A stretch of 64,000 nucleotides of DNA, taken from positions 3,184-67,183 of the forward strand of contig CAZZLH010000003.1 of assembly GCA_964654815.1 (NCBI GenBank). Reading direction: 5' to 3'. A program made the translations under genes and the position numbers. Of the stretch, positions 58,095 to 64,000 are shown in pieces. Source of the stretch: ZLKRG08 sp964654815 (GTDB taxonomy: Bacteria > Actinomycetota > Actinomycetes > Nanopelagicales > Nanopelagicaceae). The notes beneath the pieces are model-generated. The model searched no databases. It had not been told where the DNA came from and was given only the letters and a program-made list of their open reading frames with translations. Each line of letters starts with the position of its first letter. Within the stretch, counting starts at the first letter, position 1.

Positions 58095-59068
58095 ACGTAG
58101 ATATGAAGGCGCTGCAAGCGCTCACCACCGAGAAAGAGATCTCACAGAACGCACTTATTGTGGCCATTGAGGCTGCGGTAATTGCTGCTTATAACCAGAC
58201 TGATCACGCGTTAGAGCATGCCCGTGCCCATTTGGATCGTGAGACTGGTGAGATACAAATATTTGTACCGGTCTTCTCCGAAACTGGGGAGCGCATCGGA
58301 GAGGTGCAAGATCGCAATGAGTCTTTTAGTCGGGTTGCCACCGCAACTGCAAGACAAGCCATCAAGCAATATATGCGCCAGACCAATGATGCACAGATAG
58401 TAGGCGAGCTATCGACAAACGTCGGAGATGTAATCTCCGGAACCGTCGAACAGGGACGAGATGCCAAGATGGTTTATGTAAACCTCGGTCGCACAGAGGG
58501 AAAGATTCCACCACAAGAGCAGGTGCCAGGTGAGAAATTCGCACACGGTGATCGCGTTAAATGTTTCGTGGTTGATGTAAAGCAAGGCACTAGAGGCCCG
58601 GAAATAACTCTCTCTCGCTCACATCCTGCCTTGGTTAAGCAATTGTTTGCACTCGAGGTTCCCGAAATTAAAGAGCGTATCGTTGAGATTATGGGAATTG
58701 CCAGAGAGGCGGGCCATCGCACCAAGATCTCTGTGCGCAGCCATCGTGCCGGAGTCTCCGCTAAAGGAGCTTTGATTGGACCAATGGGTGCTCGTGCTAG
58801 GGCGGTCATGGATGAATTACATGGCGAGAAAATCGATATCGTGGATTTCTCAGACGATCCCGCGGTTTATGTGGCAAATGCGCTCGCGCCAGCCAAAGTT
58901 TCGAATGTGCAGGTAGTCGATGAAGCCACTCGTAGCGCGAAGGTAGTGGTTCCGGATTACCAACTTTCGCTGGCTATCGGTAAAGATGGCCAAAATGCAC
59001 GCCTGGCTGCACGCTTAACCGGTTGGCGTATCGATATTCACTCAGATAGCGCCGGCGAAAACGCCTGA
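58091..59068 (+). CDS. nusA: transcription termination/antitermination factor NusA
   Basis: RNA polymerase-associated factor controlling pausing and termination and coupling to translation. The 325 aa protein has the N-terminal polymerase-binding domain (about 1-120), an S1 domain (GDVISGTVEQGRDAKMVYVNLGR, about 118-140 on), and two KH domains (about 190-320, with GPMGARARAVMDELHGEKID and IGKDGQNARLAARLTGW). It lacks the acidic C-terminal repeats of E. coli NusA, as usual for actinobacteria. The ylxR gene that often follows is missing. Confidence 0.95.
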   Translation: MNVDMKALQALTTEKEISQNALIVAIEAAVIAAYNQTDHALEHARAHLDRETGEIQIFVPVFSETGERIGEVQDRNESFSRVATATARQAIKQYMRQTNDAQIVGELSTNVGDVISGTVEQGRDAKMVYVNLGRTEGKIPPQEQVPGEKFAHGDRVKCFVVDVKQGTRGPEITLSRSHPALVKQLFALEVPEIKERIVEIMGIAREAGHRTKISVRSHRAGVSAKGALIGPMGARARAVMDELHGEKIDIVDFSDDPAVYVANALAPAKVSNVQVVDEATRSAKVVVPDYQLSLAIGKDGQNARLAARLTGWRIDIHSDSAGENA

Positions 59069-59255
59069 TAGACTTCTGCCCTTGGTTATGAAAGTAGCCA
59101 AACCGATTCAGTAAATCTAAAGAATCTAACTGAATGACCTGAACCAACCGAAATGGAATGAAAGCAAATGACACGCTAATGAGCACCGCCAGATCATGAG
59201 GTGTAGTAACTAGGCCACGCGTGTAAAAGGTACGCGGAGCCAAGAAAGAGGAAAA
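59069..59255 (+). promoter_or_regulatory. infB leader, no gene
   Basis: Non-coding spacer where ylxR is found in many actinobacteria. It contains a hairpin of ATTCAGT (59106-59112) with ACTGAAT (59129-59135) and a G/C stem around 59213-59241. AGAGGAAAA is the infB ribosome binding site. No promoter was convincing. Confidence 0.4.
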
Positions 59256-61955
59256 GTGGCAAAAGTCCGCGTACATGAGTTAGCTAAGCAACTCGGTATG
59301 GAGAGCAAGGTCGTCCTTGCTAAGTTAAAAGAGATGGGCGAGTTCGTAACCAGCGCCTCATCGACAATCGAACCACCTGTAGCGCGTCGATTGATTGAAG
59401 CATTCCCAAATGCCAAAGTAGAGGCAGCGGAGCCCGCTAAGCCGGTTAAGAAAGCTGCGGCGAAGAAAACTGCCGCCAAGAAGGCAGATACAGAGAGTGA
59501 AGTTTTAGATGCCAAATTAGCGGCAGAGTTAGCCGCTGAACTTGGCGTAGATCTTGAGGCGTTAAAGGCAGTTGAACCAAAACCGGCAGCGCGACCTGCC
59601 CCAACTGCGATGCCAAAACCACCAGTTGCACCAAGACCTGGTGGCAATAATCCATTTGGTACCTCATCGATTCCTCGCCCACCACAACGACCACCGCGCG
59701 CTGGCAATAATCCATTTGGCAGTGGCTCAACTTCGATGCCACGGCCGCAATCACAAAGACCAATTCGTCCCGGCGAACAACCACGACCAGGTCGCCCAGG
59801 TGGACCAGGACAACGTCCAGGTTTTGCTGCGCGCCCACAACAACAACGTCCAGGTTTTGCTGCGCGTCCACAGAGACCTGGAGGACCTGGAGGACCTGGA
59901 GGACCCGGAGGACCCGGTGCAACTTCTGGTGCTACAGGTGGTCCTTATAAAGGTGCGCCAGGAAAAGGTGGACCTGGTGGATTTGGTGGCGGATTTAATA
60001 AAGGTCGTCCAGGCCCAGGTGGTCGCGGCAATACCGCAGGTGCATTTGGTAAGGGTGGCTCCAAGAAGAGCAACAAACAAAAGAGTAAGAAGGCGCTGCG
60101 TGATGATTTCGAAAACATGCAAGCGCCAACACTTAGCGGCGTAAAGGTTCCGCGCGGTGATGGCACCACGGTTGTGCGGATGCGTCGCGGCTCATCGCTA
60201 TCGGATTTCGCTGAACGCATCAATTGCGATGCCGCACAATTGGTTCAGGCGCTATTCCAATTAGGTGAGATGGTCACCGCAACTCAATCGGTCGATGACG
60301 ATACCTTTGCAATTTTAGGTAGCGAGTTGGGTTATGTAATCCAGATCGTCTCCCCAGAAGATGAAGATCGCGAGATCCTGCAATCATTTGATATCGATCT
60401 ATCGGCAGAGTTAAGCGAGCAAGATCAAGATAATCTCGAAGCCCGTCCACCGGTGGTAACCGTCATGGGCCACGTTGATCATGGTAAGACTCGTCTTTTG
60501 GATGCGATTCGCCAGACCGAGGTAATCAAGACCGAGGCAGGTGGAATCACTCAGCACATCGGCGCCTACCAAATTCATCATGATCATGATGGCGTCAATC
60601 GTGCAATTACCTTCATTGATACCCCAGGCCATGAAGCCTTTACTGCGATGCGCGCTCGCGGTGCCAAAGTCACAGATATCGCGGTCTTGGTAGTAGCGGC
60701 GGATGATGGCGTGATGCCGCAGACCATCGAGGCTTTAAACCATGCCCAAGCTGCTGATGTGCCAATCGTGGTAGCGGTAAATAAGGTTGATAAAGAGGAT
60801 GCCAATCCGGCAAAGGTCCGTCAACAATTAACCGAATACAACTTAATCGCCGAAGAGTATGGCGGAGACACAATCTTCGTAGATGTATCCGCTAAAGCAG
60901 GTAAGGGCATCAACGAACTTATCGACGCAATTCTGTTAACTGCAGATGCGGCTATCGATCTTCGTGCAGTTGCCGATGACGATGCTAGAGGCGTTGCGAT
61001 TGAAGCGCACCTAGATCGCGGTCGCGGTCCAGTTGCGACAGTTCTGGTGCAGCGCGGAACTTTACAAGTTGGCGATGCAATTGTTGCGGGTGGTTCATTT
61101 GGTCGCGTGCGCGCGATGTTGGATGAATTCGGCAACACCGTTGAATTTGCTGGCCCATCACGTCCTGTACAGGTTTTGGGATTTACCTCAGTACCTGATG
61201 CTGGCGATACTTTCTTGGTTGCTGAGGAAGATCGCACTGCTCGTCAGATTGCGGAGAAGCGCCAAGCTGCCGAGAGAAATGCGCAACTTGCGAAGGCGCG
61301 CAAGAAGGTATCTCTGGAAGATTTCATGGAGCAATCCAAGATCTCCACTCTCAACTTGATTATCAAGGGCGACGTATCTGGTTCGGTCGAAGCGTTGGAG
61401 GATGCCTTGATGCAGCTTGATGTCGGAGCTGAGGTAGACCTACGAGTAATTCACCGCGGAGTTGGTGCGATTACCAAGTCAGATATCACTCTGGCCTCTG
61501 CCTCGACCGCAGTAGTCATTGGTTTCAACGTCAAACCGGAGATCGCAACCGCACAATATGCCGATCAAGAGGGCGTGGAAGTTCGCTTCTACTCTGTGAT
61601 CTATAAGGCGATTGAAGATATCGAACTATCGCTCAAGGGTATGTTGAAGCCAGAGTACGAAGAGGCGATCCTAGGAAATGCCGAAGTACGCGAGATCTTC
61701 AAATCCTCTAAGGCCGGTTTGATTGCCGGTTCGTTGGTACAAGATGGCATCATCCGTCGCAACGCTAAGGCTCGCGTGCTCCGTGGCGGAACTGTGGTGG
61801 CAGATAACTTGACCGTTGATTCACTAAAGCGATTTAAAGATGATGTCACCGAAGTTCGCGAAGGTTACGAATGCGGTATCGGCGTGGGCTTCAAGGAGAT
61901 TGCAGCAGGCGACATCGTGCAGGTATTTGAGATGCAAGAGAAGAAGCGTGCCTAA
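59256..61955 (+). CDS. infB: translation initiation factor IF-2
   Basis: GTPase that brings initiator tRNA to the ribosome and promotes subunit joining. The 899 aa protein has an N-terminal IF2-N helix domain ([19 protein letters not shown]), a long low-complexity G/P/R-rich linker (about 105-270), a second IF2-N domain, then the G domain with G1 GHVDHGKT at 405-412, G3 DTPGH and G4 NKVD, followed by beta-barrel domains and the tRNA-binding C-terminus. The start is GTG. The linker is typical for actinobacteria but contains tandem nine-base GGP-coding units likely to vary in copy number. Confidence 0.96.
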   Translation: MAKVRVHELAKQLGMESKVVLAKLKEMGEFVTSASSTIEPPVARRLIEAFPNAKVEAAEPAKPVKKAAAKKTAAKKADTESEVLDAKLAAELAAELGVDLEALKAVEPKPAARPAPTAMPKPPVAPRPGGNNPFGTSSIPRPPQRPPRAGNNPFGSGSTSMPRPQSQRPIRPGEQPRPGRPGGPGQRPGFAARPQQQRPGFAARPQRPGGPGGPGGPGGPGATSGATGGPYKGAPGKGGPGGFGGGFNKGRPGPGGRGNTAGAFGKGGSKKSNKQKSKKALRDDFENMQAPTLSGVKVPRGDGTTVVRMRRGSSLSDFAERINCDAAQLVQALFQLGEMVTATQSVDDDTFAILGSELGYVIQIVSPEDEDREILQSFDIDLSAELSEQDQDNLEARPPVVTVMGHVDHGKTRLLDAIRQTEVIKTEAGGITQHIGAYQIHHDHDGVNRAITFIDTPGHEAFTAMRARGAKVTDIAVLVVAADDGVMPQTIEALNHAQAADVPIVVAVNKVDKEDANPAKVRQQLTEYNLIAEEYGGDTIFVDVSAKAGKGINELIDAILLTADAAIDLRAVADDDARGVAIEAHLDRGRGPVATVLVQRGTLQVGDAIVAGGSFGRVRAMLDEFGNTVEFAGPSRPVQVLGFTSVPDAGDTFLVAEEDRTARQIAEKRQAAERNAQLAKARKKVSLEDFMEQSKISTLNLIIKGDVSGSVEALEDALMQLDVGAEVDLRVIHRGVGAITKSDITLASASTAVVIGFNVKPEIATAQYADQEGVEVRFYSVIYKAIEDIELSLKGMLKPEYEEAILGNAEVREIFKSSKAGLIAGSLVQDGIIRRNAKARVLRGGTVVADNLTVDSLKRFKDDVTEVREGYECGIGVGFKEIAAGDIVQVFEMQEKKRA
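59876..59923 (+). repeat. tandem nine-base repeats in infB linker
   Basis: Repeats of the form GGACCTGGA/GGACCCGGA encode a run of Gly-Gly-Pro. Just upstream CAACGTCCAGGTTTTGCTGC occurs twice (from about 59811 and 59847), encoding RPGFAARPQ twice. Both are unstable sequence types within coding DNA. Confidence 0.8.
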
Positions 61956-62372
61956 ATGTCAGTTCGATCAGAGAAGGTCGCTGACCGCATCAAAGTAGTC
62001 GTCGCCAGAACATTGGAGACGAAGGTTAAGGATCCGCGTCTGGGTTTTGTCACCATCACTGATGTACGCGTCACGGGTGATCTGCAAAATGCATCTGTCT
62101 TCTACACCGTCTTCGGTGATCATGATCAGCAAGCCAAGACGCGCGCCGCTTTGGAATCTGCCAAAGGATTACTGCGTAGCGCAGTGGGGCACGAACTTGG
62201 AACACGCATCACACCCACCTTAGAGTTCTTTAGCGATGCGTTGCCCGAAACAGCGCAGCAGATGGAGAGTTTGCTATCAGAGATAAAGAAGCATGACCAA
62301 GAGATTGCAGAGTTGGCAGAGCGCGCCAAGCCGGTAGTACCCGATGCTTATAAGGTTCCAAAAAAGAGTTAA
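61956..62372 (+). CDS. rbfA: 30S ribosome-binding factor A
   Basis: Cold-shock factor for 16S rRNA 5'-end maturation in 30S assembly. The 138 aa protein with KH-like fold has the family's N-terminus (VRSEKVADRIKVVVARTL), the DPRLGFVTITDVRVTGDLQNA motif (about residues 27-48) and RSAVGHELGTRITPTLEF. It begins immediately after the infB stop and abuts truB without a spacer. Confidence 0.95.
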   Translation: MSVRSEKVADRIKVVVARTLETKVKDPRLGFVTITDVRVTGDLQNASVFYTVFGDHDQQAKTRAALESAKGLLRSAVGHELGTRITPTLEFFSDALPETAQQMESLLSEIKKHDQEIAELAERAKPVVPDAYKVPKKS

Positions 62373-63176
62373 GTGACCAACGGTTTTCTCGTAGTCGATA
62401 AAGCAAGTGGTATGACCAGCCACGATGTAGTGGCCAAAGCTCGTAAAGATTTAAATACTAAAAAAATCGGCCATGCTGGAACTTTGGATCCGATGGCAAC
62501 CGGCGTTCTGGTTCTTGGAATTGGCACCGGTACCAGGTTATTGCAATACATAACTGCTGGAATTAAAGCTTATGACGCTACGGTAAAGCTCGGACAACTT
62601 ACCTCAACCGATGATAAAGAGGGTGAGGTAATTGCCACAACTGAGATTCCAACCGATATCCCAGCTGCCTTTGCCAAACAAGTTGGAAAGATAATGCAGA
62701 AGCCTTCGTCGGTCTCCGCGATTCGTATTGATGGCAAACGAGCTTACGATCTAGTGCGAGAAGGCATAGAGGTAGATATTCCGGCGCGTGAGGTTGAAGT
62801 TTATGAATTAAAGATTAATCAAATCAGAGGTGATGAAGTCGATATCTCAGTTACCTGTAGCGCTGGTACCTACATACGCGCCATTGCACGAGATTGTGGT
62901 GGCCATCTGACGGCACTTCGTCGAACTCGAGTAGGGGAGTTTGATTTAAGCATGGCGGGCAAGATGTTCTCAGTTGGTGAAGTCGCCGCTAAATTCTTTA
63001 CCCCACGAAATTTAACGCTGCAGGAATTAAATGAATTGAAGTTTGGGCGGGCAATCCCTTCCAGCGGAACCAACCAATTAGTCGCAGCGCTAACTACGGA
63101 AGGTGATCTGGCCGCGCTATTGCAGGATAAAGATGGCCAAGCCAAACCAATCGCAGTCTTCGTCGCGGTAAATTAA
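62373..63176 (+). CDS. truB: tRNA pseudouridine-55 synthase
   Basis: Isomerises U55 in the T-loop of tRNAs. The 267 aa protein has the catalytic aspartate in the HAGTLDPMATGVL motif (about residues 36-48), preceded by DKASGMTSHDVV, and the KRAYDLVREG and CSAGTYIRAIARD segments typical of TruB. Its GTG start directly follows the rbfA stop. The end is short compared with versions having a full PUA domain, as is common in actinobacteria. Its TAA stop is part of the TAAAGT box before ribF. Confidence 0.95.
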   Translation: MTNGFLVVDKASGMTSHDVVAKARKDLNTKKIGHAGTLDPMATGVLVLGIGTGTRLLQYITAGIKAYDATVKLGQLTSTDDKEGEVIATTEIPTDIPAAFAKQVGKIMQKPSSVSAIRIDGKRAYDLVREGIEVDIPAREVEVYELKINQIRGDEVDISVTCSAGTYIRAIARDCGGHLTALRRTRVGEFDLSMAGKMFSVGEVAAKFFTPRNLTLQELNELKFGRAIPSSGTNQLVAALTTEGDLAALLQDKDGQAKPIAVFVAVN

Positions 63177-63179
63177 AGT
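63174..63179 (+). promoter_or_regulatory. leaderless -10 box TAAAGT for ribF
   Basis: TAAAGT starts with the truB stop codon and ends six bases before the ribF ATG. No ribosome binding site is present. Confidence 0.6.
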
Positions 63180-63185
63180 ACGCCC

Positions 63186-64000
63186 ATGCGATTCTCTTGG
63201 CGCCCAGCACCCATCAAGGATGGCACCGTCGTAATCGGTAATTTTGATGGGGTACATGCAGGGCATCAACAACTGCTCTTGGATGCGCGCAAATTTGGAA
63301 ACCCCGTGGTCGCTATGACCTTTGAGCCGCATCCCACGATGCTCTTTGCGCCCGATAAAGCACCGACACAATTATGTTCACTCGATACTCGCATCAAATT
63401 ACTGCTTAAGCATGGTGCAGATGCAGTGGTGGTTGTGGACTTTGATAAGGATTTCGCCAATCTCTCACCAGATGATTTCGTCAATCAAGTATTAATCCAC
63501 GAACTTGCCGCTAAAGCGGTCATGGTGGGTACCAATTTCACCTATGGCAAAGGCGCAGCAGGTAAGGCAGAGGATCTACGCAATTATGGTTTTCAAGTCG
63601 AGGTACATAATCTGCAGGAGAGCAATGGCATCATCTCATCGACCAGAATTCGCCAGCTAATATTTAATGGCGATATTGAATTAGCCAACATGCTATTAGG
63701 CCATCGCTTTACGATGGAGGGCATCGTGGTGCATGGTGAGAAACGGGGCCGTGAAATCGGATATCCGACAGCAAATTTAGGTCTGACCGGTAATTGGACT
63801 ATTCCAGCAGATGGTATTTATGCCGGTTGGCTAGAGGTTGATAATCAGAGTTGGCCAGCTGCGATCTCCATCGGCACTAATCCAACTTTTGCAGGGATTC
63901 GTTCACGGCAAATCGAGGCGCACGCAATAGATCAAACTGATTTAGAACTTTATGACAAGAAATGTCGTTTTGTATTCGGTTGGCGTCTGCGCGACACCAT
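63186..64000 (+). CDS. ribF: bifunctional riboflavin kinase / FAD synthetase, 3' end outside window
   Basis: Makes FMN and FAD from riboflavin and ATP in the cytoplasm. The ATG at 63186 opens a frame that runs off the window end (271 residues visible, about nine tenths of a usual RibF). The N-terminal FAD synthetase domain has the nucleotidyltransferase motif IGNFDGVHAGHQQLL and the later SSTRIRQLI. The kinase domain starts near residue 178 with GHRFTMEGIVVHGEKRGREIGYPTANL. It is the standard neighbour of truB. Confidence 0.94.
   Translation, partial: MRFSWRPAPIKDGTVVIGNFDGVHAGHQQLLLDARKFGNPVVAMTFEPHPTMLFAPDKAPTQLCSLDTRIKLLLKHGADAVVVVDFDKDFANLSPDDFVNQVLIHELAAKAVMVGTNFTYGKGAAGKAEDLRNYGFQVEVHNLQESNGIISSTRIRQLIFNGDIELANMLLGHRFTMEGIVVHGEKRGREIGYPTANLGLTGNWTIPADGIYAGWLEVDNQSWPAAISIGTNPTFAGIRSRQIEAHAIDQTDLELYDKKCRFVFGWRLRDT

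Overview
The window is a stretch of bacterial chromosome that is almost entirely protein coding, with roughly even base composition by eye. No rRNA, tRNA, CRISPR array, prophage or insertion sequence could be found. Gene content and order are actinobacterial: clpX, valS-folC-DUF4233-ndk-mreBCD-mrdA-rodA-rne-rplU-rpmA-obgE-proB/proA; gatCAB; ilvBNC-serA-leuB; xerC, rpsB-tsf-pyrH-frr-cdsA-rlmN; rseP-ispG-proS; rimP-nusA-infB-rbfA-truB-ribF. Tight packing, small proteins, short intergenic spaces and a polyamine-uptake cassette suggest a streamlined freshwater actinobacterium of the acI/Nanopelagicales (Planktophila-like) type. That placement is inference from gene order and style, not from a search.

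Layout: 1-924 end of an MFS transporter; 970-2253 clpX; 2290-12651 tRNA charging, folate, nucleotide and cell-elongation genes; 12652-17295 RNA processing and ribosome genes (rne, rplU, rpmA, obgE); 17298-20880 proline synthesis (proB, proA), split by an opposite-strand serine hydrolase; 20907-24168 the Gln-tRNA/Asn-tRNA amidotransferase; 24217-34867 branched-chain amino acid and serine synthesis (ilvD, ilvBNC, serA, leuB, ilvE, cimA), with a leader-peptide attenuator in front of ilvB; 34840-38351 a LuxR-type regulator divergent from a secreted repeat protein; 38412-44743 xerC, translation and phospholipid genes; 44758-52605 a polyamine or guanidino-compound uptake and breakdown cassette (aldehyde dehydrogenase, ABC transporter, ureohydrolase, GABA transaminase); 52667-57494 rseP, ispG, proS and a TSUP permease; 57651-64000 the nusA-infB operon, ending in a partial ribF.

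The sequence is a scaffold with four 100-N gaps. Two gaps are flanked by identical 54-55 base ends, so they are unmerged contig overlaps rather than missing DNA; joining them restores one secreted-protein gene and a single frr start. The mreC gap is a real hole.

The most interesting signals are regulatory. At least nine genes have a TANNNT box exactly 6-7 bases before the start codon and no Shine-Dalgarno sequence, which is the signature of leaderless transcripts. In ndk and ribF the box overlaps the stop codon of the gene before, and for xerC it lies inside the terminator of the gene before. The rpsB and rplU leaders are rich in hairpins. Two intergenic regions carry related 10-base-period repeats. 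I did not find a clearly new enzyme system or defence system.
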